Source: an uncultured Pelagibacteraceae bacterium (GTDB lineage Bacteria; Pseudomonadota; Alphaproteobacteria; Pelagibacterales; Pelagibacteraceae). From it: a stretch of 48,021 bases of DNA. Positions within the stretch are counted from its first letter, which is position 1. Every line of letters begins with the position of its first letter. The notes below the pieces were generated by a model, which was not told the origin of the DNA, made no database searches, and saw only the letters and a list, made by a program, of their open reading frames with translations. Both the position numbers and the translations under genes were made by a program. This document shows positions 41,134-48,021 of this stretch, piece after piece. The DNA lies in the NCBI GenBank assembly GCA_902541285.1, contig CACBQD010000013.1, positions 1 to 48,021 of the forward strand, read 5' to 3'.

Positions 41134-42372
41134 TTATCTTTCAGACCACTTTGGAATTGGGTGAATTAACTCAGCTGAGGCCCATTTTAATGGAGCAACA
41201 ACTTTATTTTCACATTTACCATCACCGTCACACATTACTTGGAAAAGTACCATCGGTTTGTCCACATTTTGACCACCTGGTGCAAATTTAATATTTCCAT
41301 AGAATGTTTGCATATTAGTTGCAGCAAGAGCATCTCTTACTTTTTTTTGATCAAAAGTATTTGCTCTTTCAAATGCATCTTTAAATACTAACAATGCAGC
41401 TGAAGACTCTGCAGACTGGTACGGTGGGTCATATCCAAATTCTTTTTGGAAATCTGCCGCATAAGTCATACCATCTTTAAAGAAATCATCTTTGTAAGTT
41501 AATGTTTTATGCCATTGAGAAGCGCATAATGCATATTGAGAATTTTTACCATGTTGCTTTGATAACTTTGCTGCATCACAGTGTGTCATTGCCAACATCG
41601 GAACATCAACTTTCATTTCTGAAATTTGTCTTATAGCTGTTAAAGCTCCTTTTGTATGACCAGAAACAACCAATACGTCTGGCTTCATTTGTTTTACTTT
41701 GACTAATGTAGCAGCCATATCATTAAGCTCTTTTGGAAGTTTGTCATCGATTATAATTTCAGATCCAGTTTCTTTAGCAGCATCTAAAATACCTAATCTT
41801 ACGTCTTGTGAGAATGCATCTTGCTCGAAAGCTTGTGCAATTCTTACACCTTTACCGCCATTTAATTCAACAGCTGTTCTTATTGCTACATCAAGATATA
41901 AGTTTGCTGGTGCTAATACCGCGAATAAATATTTGTAACCTTTTGTAAACAAAGATCTAGAAGCACCGTTAGCCTCAACCATTGGAACACCGTATTTTTC
42001 TGTTACTGGTGCGATCGCTTTTGTCAAACCTGAACTGTATGGCCCAAGCATGAACTCTACTTTATCTTGTGAGATTAATCTTTCTGCAAGCTGAGCTGCT
42101 CTCTTAGGGTTTGATTCATCATCATAATATATGATGTCAAACTTATAAGTTTTTCCTCCAACTTTTACTCCGCCCATGCTGTTAATTCTATCAACAGCCA
42201 TGTTGTAGCCGTTTTGAGTATGAACACCATTAGATGAATACTTACCAGTTAAAGAGATTGCAGCACCTAAAATAATTTTATCTCCAACTACTTTTGCAAA
42301 CGATACAACTGAAGTTGAAAATAATAATGCTATTGCAGAAACAAATGTAATTAAAATGTTTTTTATTTTCAT
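41134..42372 (-). CDS. livJ: Branched-chain amino acid-type ABC periplasmic binding protein (first LivJ)
   Basis: Type I periplasmic receptor of 412 residues. Signal peptide to about residue 26 (VVSFA). GAAISLTGKYSSNGVHTQNGYNMAVDRIN is the family opening; YYDDESNPKRAAQLAERLI and FMLGPYSSGLTKAIAP follow. Two cysteines near the C-terminus (VMCDGDGKC) may pair. Strong ribosome site AAGGGG. First gene of the first Liv operon. This branch includes receptors for amino acids, amides and aromatic or urea-like compounds, so the ligand is open. Confidence 0.88.
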   Translation of the reverse strand: MKIKNILITFVSAIALLFSTSVVSFAKVVGDKIILGAAISLTGKYSSNGVHTQNGYNMAVDRINSMGGVKVGGKTYKFDIIYYDDESNPKRAAQLAERLISQDKVEFMLGPYSSGLTKAIAPVTEKYGVPMVEANGASRSLFTKGYKYLFAVLAPANLYLDVAIRTAVELNGGKGVRIAQAFEQDAFSQDVRLGILDAAKETGSEIIIDDKLPKELNDMAATLVKVKQMKPDVLVVSGHTKGALTAIRQISEMKVDVPMLAMTHCDAAKLSKQHGKNSQYALCASQWHKTLTYKDDFFKDGMTYAADFQKEFGYDPPYQSAESSAALLVFKDAFERANTFDQKKVRDALAATNMQTFYGNIKFAPGGQNVDKPMVLFQVMCDGDGKCENKVVAPLKWASAELIHPIPKWSER

Positions 42373-42460
42373 TTATTCCCCTTTAATTAATTAATTAATA
42401 AAGCTTAAATTAATAACAAAAATTATTTAATTGCAAGTGTGAGTAGTAACGCAATATAAC

Positions 42461-43075
42461 CTAGTATTGTTGGGTAAATGCAATAATTATTGCAATAAAA
42501 ATAATTACACAAGCTGAAATTGTATTTATAATTTTTGGATTTGCCTTTATCCAAATTATTAACTTGTTAGCCAAAACTGCATAACCAACTAAAGATAGAA
42601 AATCTAATACAACATAAGTTGTAATTAAAATAATGAACTGAATAATATAATTAGAATTAAAATCAATAAATTGCGGAAATATAAATGGGAAAAACATCCA
42701 AGCTTTCGGACTTGTTCCTGCAACTAAAAAACCATCTTTATAAAATGAAAAAAAACTTTTGTCGGAAATATCTTTTGTATTTATATCTTTAGGTCTCGAT
42801 TTATAAATATCGTATGCAAGATATGTTAAATATGCGATACCTAACCATTTTAAGGTATTTAAAATTATTGGATTGTCAGACAAAAAAGATCCAATAACAA
42901 ATATTACAAGAGTTGCCTGAATTATATTTGCAGTTACATCTCCTAATGCAGTCCAAACACATTTTTGAACACCATAATTCATTGAGTAAGAAATAATAAC
43001 AATTCTAGGGGTTCCAGGAGTGATGAACATAAAAATGATTATCTGTAAAAAAAGGATAAAGTCTAAGGGAAGCAT
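42461..43075 (-). CDS. LysE/RhtB family exporter
   Basis: Inner-membrane amino-acid-type exporter of 204 residues with about six helices. FMFITPGTPRIVIISYSMNYG near residue 16 is the family opening (PGP replaced by PGT), followed by WLGIAYLTYLAYDIYKSRP and FLVAGTSPKAWMFFPFIFPQF, where the usual LxNPKA reads TSPKA. Its ATG is 6 nt downstream of a structured repeat. Substrate unknown. Confidence 0.82.
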   Translation of the reverse strand: MLPLDFILFLQIIIFMFITPGTPRIVIISYSMNYGVQKCVWTALGDVTANIIQATLVIFVIGSFLSDNPIILNTLKWLGIAYLTYLAYDIYKSRPKDINTKDISDKSFFSFYKDGFLVAGTSPKAWMFFPFIFPQFIDFNSNYIIQFIILITTYVVLDFLSLVGYAVLANKLIIWIKANPKIINTISACVIIFIAIIIAFTQQY

Positions 43076-43080
43076 TTTAA

Positions 43081-43130
43081 GGATAGTCCTAAAAAACCGG
43101 GAGCTAAAGATGGCTAGATAGGACTATCTA
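43081..43130 (-). promoter_or_regulatory. Candidate structured RNA leader of the LysE-type gene
   Basis: GATAGTCCTA (43082-43091) and TAGGACTATC (43119-43128) form a perfect 10-bp inverted repeat with a 27-nt spacer holding CCGGGAGC. The outer arm also lies in its own palindrome, TAGATAGGACTATCTA (43115-43130), so two mutually exclusive hairpins are possible. On the minus strand the second arm holds an AGGA site 11 nt before the lysE ATG, so pairing would hide it. It is also 66 nt before the DUF2805-type gene on the plus strand. Confidence 0.45.
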
Positions 43131-43195
43131 AAAGTGATAATATCATAGCTTTAAGTATTTGCATTAAAATAATTTAAGCAATTTGTTGAATTTTG

Positions 43196-43492
43196 ATGAA
43201 AAAAAGTCACAGACCCACAACCAGAGTAAAAAATCCAGAACCCCCTTTGGAGAGTCCAGATTGGGTTGTATGGGCGGCGTGGGCTGACCGGATTACTTTT
43301 GAAGAAATTGAAAAAAAAACTGGAAAGACTGAAGGTGAAGTTATTAAGATTATGAGGAGATCTTTAAAACCTTCTTCATTTAGACTCTGGAGAAAAAGGG
43401 CAAGCTCACAAAGTATAAAACATAGAAAAAAATTTGAATATTCTAGAAAACTTATCAAATCTAAAATAAATAAAAATGATTACTTACTATAG
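43196..43492 (+). CDS. DUF2805/TIGR03643-like small protein
   Basis: 98 residues from the ATG at 43196; the frame also opens at a TTG at 43193. WVVWAAWADRITFEEIEKKTGKTEGEVIKIMRR is a helix-turn-helix-like region, and SLKPSSFRLWRKRAS is the signature of this widespread, uncharacterised small family. Very basic (Lys/Arg-rich tail), so nucleic-acid binding is plausible. Transcribed with grxC or alone (32-nt gap). Confidence 0.75.
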   Translation: MKKSHRPTTRVKNPEPPLESPDWVVWAAWADRITFEEIEKKTGKTEGEVIKIMRRSLKPSSFRLWRKRASSQSIKHRKKFEYSRKLIKSKINKNDYLL

Positions 43493-43524
43493 TAATTTAT
43501 GAAACATCACTTATATATTACTTT

Positions 43525-43779
43525 ATGAAAAATATAACAGTTTACTCTGGTCCAATGTGTAACTTTTGCGATGCAGCAAAAAGATTATTATCTAGAAATA
43601 ATCTTAATTATAATGAGATAGATATATCAACAAAAGAAGGTCTAAGAGACGAAATGACTAAGAGAGCAAATGGAAGAAGAACTATTCCTCAAATATTTTT
43701 TGATGACTATCACGTTGGAGGCTATCAGGAATTAAGAGAATTAGAGAAAACTGGAAAGCTTTTAAGTTCTTTAGAATAA
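43525..43779 (+). CDS. grxC: Glutaredoxin (GrxC type)
   Basis: 84-residue thiol-disulfide protein. The active site is Cys12-Asn-Phe-Cys15, against the usual CPYC; TIPQIFFDD near residue 53 has the cis-proline and VGGYQEL near residue 64 the glutathione site. Reduces glutathione mixed disulfides or ribonucleotide reductase. Asn-Phe in place of Pro-Tyr should change its redox potential. Its stop is 5 nt from the convergent exported-protein gene. Confidence 0.9.
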   Translation: MKNITVYSGPMCNFCDAAKRLLSRNNLNYNEIDISTKEGLRDEMTKRANGRRTIPQIFFDDYHVGGYQELRELEKTGKLLSSLE

Positions 43780-43783
43780 TTTT

Positions 43784-44482
43784 TTAATCGGTGAATGATA
43801 TAATCATGCCAGGTTCATTTGCATACATAACATTACCAGTGCATGCAGCTGCACCGCCTGTGGCTTCACCAACTGCATTTGAAACATCAAATGCTACTTT
43901 TACTGTAGGAAAATCACCAGCTTTAACTTTTAAACCGCCTCCTGAAATAATTTTTCTATATTGAAAATACTCATCACTACTTCCTATTACACCATCATTT
44001 GAAACACTTGCACCAAGTGAGTCTACTGATCCATTCATGTGATCATTATAACTACTTCCATCGGGAACATATAAAGTTGACGATCCAGGAGTTCCTCCAG
44101 TCTGTCCTTTTGCATCTGTAGTTTTAGTTCCAGACTCACCAGCTTTGGTTGCGCAACTTCCTGCTGTCCCAGTCATTGAAAATTGTCTACTCATAGTAAT
44201 TTGAATAAAGGTATATAATGTTCCAATTTTTGCTTTTGCAATGTTTCCATAAGATCCAGCTGTAGCTCCTGCACTGACTGATGCAATATCTACAGCGCCA
44301 GATGTACCAGATGGTGATATAGTTAATGCATTTAAACAATTTGCTGTAGTACTTCCAGTTTCGCACAGTTCAAGTTTTGTCATTGTTACCTTATATTCAG
44401 TAGCTGCTCCTGTCGCTGCAAATGAATTAACTGAGTAAAACAAAATGCAAAAAATAAATATTGATTTTATTAAATTTTTCAT
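43784..44482 (-). CDS. Exported protein of unknown function, low-complexity Gly/Ser/Thr-rich
   Basis: 232 residues. Signal peptide to about residue 22 (VNSFA, then ATGAATEYKV). The mature part is rich in Gly, Ser, Thr and Ala, with cysteines in ELCETGSTTANC, GSCATKAG and AACTGN that may pair. No family recognised. It starts 3 nt after the inverse-autotransporter-like gene, so the two are very likely co-transcribed and may work together on the cell surface. Confidence 0.72.
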   Translation of the reverse strand: MKNLIKSIFIFCILFYSVNSFAATGAATEYKVTMTKLELCETGSTTANCLNALTISPSGTSGAVDIASVSAGATAGSYGNIAKAKIGTLYTFIQITMSRQFSMTGTAGSCATKAGESGTKTTDAKGQTGGTPGSSTLYVPDGSSYNDHMNGSVDSLGASVSNDGVIGSSDEYFQYRKIISGGGLKVKAGDFPTVKVAFDVSNAVGEATGGAAACTGNVMYANEPGMIISFTD

Positions 44483-44485
44483 AAC

Positions 44486-45361
44486 TTATTGCTTCGTTAA
44501 AACCACAGCTCCTTGAACTTCTATTGTCATTGCATTTCTTCTTCTAACTTTGTCTTTCATTTTTGCCTCGACATCACCTTTTTCAAAAGCACTCGCTGAT
44601 AAAAACCCATCCTGAAGTGATGTTTTATTTCTTGGAGGATTGTAATACATAATTTTGAAAGAATTTTCATCTTCAACACCACTTGTGTCTATAAAGTTTC
44701 TAGAAGCCTCAAATTGTATACTTGGTGACAAATTCATTTCTAAGGAAACTAGATTTCCACCTGTATTTTCAGATGCTTTATCTTTCTCAAAATCGTAATT
44801 TTGGATATTAATTCTTGTCCAAGGCATATATGGCAACTGAGATGATAAATTTAGTTCATAACCATCTAATACTTTTTCTTTTGTTCCATCTATCGTTTCT
44901 ACACCAGATAAACCTAGATAGTAATTTCCTGTTAATTCTAAAATTGGTGCTTTTGCCTCTACTCCCAAACTTGTTCTTGCATGACCTTCGGTATCATAAT
45001 CAATAAATGCATTCATTCCAGTGATCATTGATTTGTCTGAAGATATATATCTTTGGCCATAACCTAGGTTCAGGATAAATCTAGTATCATCGTTCACTTC
45101 TTGAGTGTGCAAGCTAAATTGTGAAAATGAATTTTGATTTTCAGAACTATCTAATTCTTTAAATTTAAGTAATTCTAATTCCACTTCATCATTCTCTGGA
45201 AACTCTAAAGAGAATTCAGTGTCTCCTCCTAAAGTATTCTCAACAAATGATGAAACTTTGTCTGAAAGTTTATTTATTATATCATTACTTGTGTCTGCAT
45301 ATGCAAAAGTCGTGAATAGAGACAAGCAAGTTATAAAAATTAACTTATTTAATAAATACAT
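44486..45361 (-). CDS. Outer-membrane protein resembling the inverse autotransporter beta-domain
   Basis: 291 residues with a signal peptide (to about AYADT, residue 22). The middle part resembles the intimin/invasin barrel: ILNLGYGQRYISSDKSMITGMNAFIDYDTEGHARTSLGVEAKAPILELTGNYYLGLSG at about 95-155, then DGYELNLSSQLPYMPW, as in barrels with an FxDYD strand pair. Residues 23-60 have a coiled, acidic start. A normal inverse autotransporter has Ig-like passenger domains after the barrel; here there are only about 100 residues, so it is a barrel alone or a reduced form. No LysM domain seen. Confidence 0.65.
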   Translation of the reverse strand: MYLLNKLIFITCLSLFTTFAYADTSNDIINKLSDKVSSFVENTLGGDTEFSLEFPENDEVELELLKFKELDSSENQNSFSQFSLHTQEVNDDTRFILNLGYGQRYISSDKSMITGMNAFIDYDTEGHARTSLGVEAKAPILELTGNYYLGLSGVETIDGTKEKVLDGYELNLSSQLPYMPWTRINIQNYDFEKDKASENTGGNLVSLEMNLSPSIQFEASRNFIDTSGVEDENSFKIMYYNPPRNKTSLQDGFLSASAFEKGDVEAKMKDKVRRRNAMTIEVQGAVVLTKQ

Positions 45362-45397
45362 ACATAAAGGTTTAATTGATTTTTTTTTTAATTACAA

Positions 45398-45766
45398 TTA
45401 ATTATCTGGCTTAAAAACTAAGCATACTCCGTTATTACAGAATCTTTTTCCAGTTGGTTGTGGACCATCATCAAATATATGTCCATGATGTCCTCCACAC
45501 TTCTTACAATGGTACTCTGTCCTAGCATAACCAATATAGTGATCTGTTTTAGTTTCAAAGACATCTGGGAGAGATTTAAAAAAAGATGGCCATCCTGATC
45601 CACTTTCATATTTTGTTGATGATTTAAATAGTTCAGCATCACAGTTAGCGCAGTGATATGAGCCTTCTCTTTTTTCATTGTTTAATTCACTTGAACCAGG
45701 AGGTTCGGTTGCTTCATTGAATAAAATATTTTCTTGTTCTGGAGTTAAATTTGTATTTTTTTTCAT
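45398..45766 (-). CDS. msrB: Peptide-methionine (R)-S-oxide reductase MsrB
   Basis: Reduces R-methionine sulfoxide in proteins. 122 residues. Zinc pairs CANC near residue 39 and CKKC near residue 88; SGSGWPSFF and GGHHGHIFDDGP are typical. The catalytic cysteine is in KRFCNNGVCLVF, where the usual motif is RYCxNSxxLxF; the Ser-to-Gly change and the extra Cys are notable and could serve for resolution. Its ATG overlaps the stop of the deacetylase-like gene (TAATG). Confidence 0.92.
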   Translation of the reverse strand: MKKNTNLTPEQENILFNEATEPPGSSELNNEKREGSYHCANCDAELFKSSTKYESGSGWPSFFKSLPDVFETKTDHYIGYARTEYHCKKCGGHHGHIFDDGPQPTGKRFCNNGVCLVFKPDN

Positions 45767-46659
45767 TATAAAAATTTAGCACATGTTTTATGTAAACTAG
45801 AATGTAATTCTACTAGTTTGTTAAAATCCTCGTTGTATCCACCTCCTAACACTCCACATATAGGAATTTTATTTGAGAAGAAATTATCAATAACTAATTC
45901 ATCTCTTTCAAATATACCATTATCAGAAATTTTTAGTTTACCCAACCTGTCATTATAGTGAATATCAACTCCAGCGATATAGAAAACAAAATCAAACTCT
46001 TTTTCATTTAAATATTTTAGGTTATTTTTTAAAATATCAATATATTCTTTATCTTCTAAATTTTCCTCCAATTCAATGTCAAGATCACTTACTGATTTTT
46101 TTGCTGGATAATTAACCTTAGCATGCATGCTAAATGTAAAAACTTGATTATCATTTTTAAATATTTCAGAATTGCCATTACCCTGATGAACATCTAAATC
46201 AATAATTAGAATTCTGTTTGCTAAACCTCTTTTAGTTAAATATTTAGCTGCTACCGCAACATCATTAAAAACACAAAAACCAGCTCCTTCATTAGATGTT
46301 GCATGATGGCTACCTCCTGCAGTATTACACGCTATGCCATAGTTTAAAGCTAGTTTTGTAGCAAGTACTGTGCCTCCAGTTGCAACAAAAGACCTTCTAA
46401 CCACACTGTCAACTAAAGGAAAACCAATTTTTCTAATCTCGTTTTTATCTAAAGTTTTATTTTTTATTTTATTTATATAGTCTTCTGTATGTGCCTCTTT
46501 TAAAGTTTCTACTGAGCATGGCTCAGGAATGTAGAAATTTTTAACAATTTTATTTTTAGTTAATACTCTAGCTAATTCTCCAAATTTTTTTATAGGAAAT
46601 TTATTATCATCATTTAATTGAGCTTCATAATCTTTATGATTGACGACAGGTAATTCCAT
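45766..46659 (-). CDS. Histone deacetylase-superfamily hydrolase
   Basis: 297-residue zinc amidohydrolase, the AcuC/acetylpolyamine amidohydrolase group. GGSHHATSNEGAGFCVFNDVAVAA holds the His pair; DLDVHQGNG the metal Asp and His; GVDIHYNDRLGKLKIS the second Asp; and LGGGYNED the catalytic tyrosine. Likely removes acetyl groups from small amines or proteins. It lies between aceE and msrB, 16 nt from aceE, so it is probably in the same operon. Confidence 0.85.
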   Translation of the reverse strand: MELPVVNHKDYEAQLNDDNKFPIKKFGELARVLTKNKIVKNFYIPEPCSVETLKEAHTEDYINKIKNKTLDKNEIRKIGFPLVDSVVRRSFVATGGTVLATKLALNYGIACNTAGGSHHATSNEGAGFCVFNDVAVAAKYLTKRGLANRILIIDLDVHQGNGNSEIFKNDNQVFTFSMHAKVNYPAKKSVSDLDIELEENLEDKEYIDILKNNLKYLNEKEFDFVFYIAGVDIHYNDRLGKLKISDNGIFERDELVIDNFFSNKIPICGVLGGGYNEDFNKLVELHSSLHKTCAKFL

Positions 46660-46675
46660 AAAAAATTAGTAGGGA

Positions 46676-48021
46676 CTATATTTCCCAAGGATTATTCTTA
46701 TTATTGTTGAGATTATATTTACTAATCGCTTTTTCTAGGATTTGTAATGGAACTTTCTTATCTTCATAAAGTGTATACAAAGAACTGACGACTATATGTT
46801 TGCTATCTACCTCAAAAAAGTCTCTCAAATTTTTTCGCGTATCACTTCTTCCAAAGCCATCAGTACCCATCGCTAAAAACTTATTATTTATGTGACTAGA
46901 GATTAATTGTGAATATGCTCTTACATAATCTGATGTAGCTATTACAGGATCCTCATTGGAAATTAGCTGTTGTAAATAATTTTGTTTTTTATTTGCAGGA
47001 GACAATGTGTTTTGTCTTAGAACAGATTTAGCTTCTTTTTCCAACTCTGAATAGCTTGTTATGCTGTACAATCTTGAACCAATTCCATACTCATCTTTAA
47101 GTATTTTAGAGGCTTCGATACATTCTCTAAAGATTGGTCCAGATCCTAATAAATTTATATTAATTTTATCATTAGAATTATCTTTAAAAAGATAACCACC
47201 TTTAATTATTCCATCTTTATTTTTTATATCGATTTTTGGATGAGAATACTTTTCATTATTCACGGTAATATAATAAAATTCATCTTTGCATTCTGTCATC
47301 ATTCTTTTCATTCCTTCATCAAATATAATTGCCAGCTCACTTGCAAAACAAGGATCGTAAGATTTTAAATTTGGAAATGTTGATGCAATTATATGACTTT
47401 GTCCATCTTGATGTTGTAATCCTTCTCCAGCCAAAGTAGTTCGTCCAGCTGTAGCACCAATTAAAAATCCTCTAGGCATTTGATCAGCTGCCGCCCAAAT
47501 CAAATCTCCAATTCTTTGAAAACCAAACATTGAATAAAAAATATAAAATGGCATCATTGGGAAATTATGATTGCTGTAAGATGTAGCTGCCGCAAGCCAA
47601 GAAGATATAGCTCCAGCTTCATTAATTCCTTCCTCTAATAATTGTCCTGTTTTTGATTCTTGATATTTTAAAATGGAAGTCGCATCTTCGGGTTCATATA
47701 ACTGACCTTCTGGTGAGTATATTCCAATTTGTGAAAATAAATTAGCCATTCCAAAAGTCCTCGCCTCATCAGCAACTATTGGAACGACTCTTTTTCCAAA
47801 CTCTTTATCTCTCATTATGTTTCCTAAAGACCTTACCAGTCCAGTAGTTGTTGAATATTCTCTGTCACTGTCTTCGAATAAAAAGTTTGAATGTTTTTCA
47901 ATTTTTGGAGTAACTAATTCAACTTCTTTAAAACTTCTTTTGGGTAAAGATCCTCCTAAAGCTTCCCTTCTTTTTTTTAAATATTGTATTTCCTCAGAAT
48001 TTTCATCTGGTTTATAAAATT
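46676..48021 (-). CDS. aceE: Pyruvate dehydrogenase E1 component (homodimeric AceE), partial
   Basis: C-terminal 448 residues of a roughly 880-residue protein; the frame continues without a stop to the right edge, so the ATG at 47815 is internal. Residues before it read as a clean AceE segment (EALGGSLPKRSF near 47950-47985 and STTTGLVRSL near 47860). IVADEARTFGMANLFSQIGIYS, EEGINEAGAISSWLAAATSYS, MFGFQRIGDLIWAA, GRTTLAGEGLQHQDGQSH and GTDGFGRSDTRKNLR are AceE hallmarks. Catalyses thiamine diphosphate-dependent decarboxylation of pyruvate to feed acetyl-CoA synthesis. The start lies outside the window. Confidence 0.93.
   Translation of the reverse strand, partial: FYKPDENSEEIQYLKKRREALGGSLPKRSFKEVELVTPKIEKHSNFLFEDSDREYSTTTGLVRSLGNIMRDKEFGKRVVPIVADEARTFGMANLFSQIGIYSPEGQLYEPEDATSILKYQESKTGQLLEEGINEAGAISSWLAAATSYSNHNFPMMPFYIFYSMFGFQRIGDLIWAAADQMPRGFLIGATAGRTTLAGEGLQHQDGQSHIIASTFPNLKSYDPCFASELAIIFDEGMKRMMTECKDEFYYITVNNEKYSHPKIDIKNKDGIIKGGYLFKDNSNDKININLLGSGPIFRECIEASKILKDEYGIGSRLYSITSYSELEKEAKSVLRQNTLSPANKKQNYLQQLISNEDPVIATSDYVRAYSQLISSHINNKFLAMGTDGFGRSDTRKNLRDFFEVDSKHIVVSSLYTLYEDKKVPLQILEKAISKYNLNNNKNNPWEI

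Noticed and set aside
42380..42420. ATTA/TTAA tandem-like repeat before livJ
   Set aside because: Short A/T-rich stretch of low complexity; expected at this composition and without a clear unit.
47815..47817. ATG at 47815 as the start of aceE
   Set aside because: The frame stays open to the right edge and its translation there matches AceE, so the ATG is internal and the gene is partial in this window.
1..48021. tRNA, rRNA, CRISPR, transposon or prophage
   Set aside because: All gaps are short and none holds a cloverleaf, repeat array or mobile gene.

Overview
The window is a very AT-rich, tightly packed piece of an alphaproteobacterial genome. Gene content, 1-4 nt overlaps, weak ribosome binding sites and the number of high-affinity uptake systems for small organic solutes all suggest a SAR11-type (Pelagibacterales) marine heterotroph. 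This assignment is inferred from gene content and style; there is no rRNA gene to confirm it. I see no tRNA, rRNA, CRISPR array, insertion sequence or phage gene, and no gene-free stretch longer than about 130 bases.

Layout. 1-4.3 kb (minus strand): a PotD/PotA-type ABC importer follows a DoeA/EutD-like ectoine hydrolase and an Asp/Glu-racemase-fold protein. 4.4-8.8 kb (plus): aldehyde dehydrogenase, VOC protein, homocysteine methyltransferase, MsrA and a NylB-like serine hydrolase. 8.8-13.3 kb (minus): iron-type alcohol dehydrogenase, amidase, EamA transporter and a second homocysteine methyltransferase. 13.3-20.9 kb: a betaine-type ABC transporter with two ATPases, one double-length permease and a ProX/OpuAC binding protein. 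18.6-27.9 kb: a quaternary-amine catabolic island with a gamma-butyrobetaine-hydroxylase/TmpA-like dioxygenase, SDR, two GFA proteins, carnitine dehydrogenase, BKACE, CitE-like lyase, hotdog thioesterase, a PhnZ/TmpB-like HD oxygenase and a choline-dehydrogenase-like GMC flavoprotein. 29-42.4 kb: two complete Liv-type transporters, almost all on the minus strand, with AzlCD, an exported pentapeptide-repeat protein, a CsiD/GlaH-type glutarate hydroxylase and a ProC-family reductase between them. 42.5-48 kb: LysE exporter, a DUF2805-type protein, glutaredoxin, a short inverse-autotransporter-like barrel with an exported partner, MsrB, a histone-deacetylase-fold hydrolase and the C-terminal part of pyruvate dehydrogenase E1 (AceE), which runs off the right edge.

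How the parts fit. The central region reads as import of trimethylammonium compounds (ABC) and their conversion to glycine betaine by up to three routes: gamma-butyrobetaine/carnitine (LcdH, BKACE, thioesterase), choline (GMC oxidase) and possibly choline phosphonate (TmpA/TmpB-like oxygenases). The flanking homocysteine methyltransferases could use the methyl groups. The most interesting points are the possible TmpA/TmpB pair inside a carnitine cluster, a candidate structured RNA before lysE, the glutarate hydroxylase plus altered ProC between two Liv systems, and two tiny coupled ORFs in the liv operons. Functions are inferred from sequence patterns recognised by eye; no searches were run.
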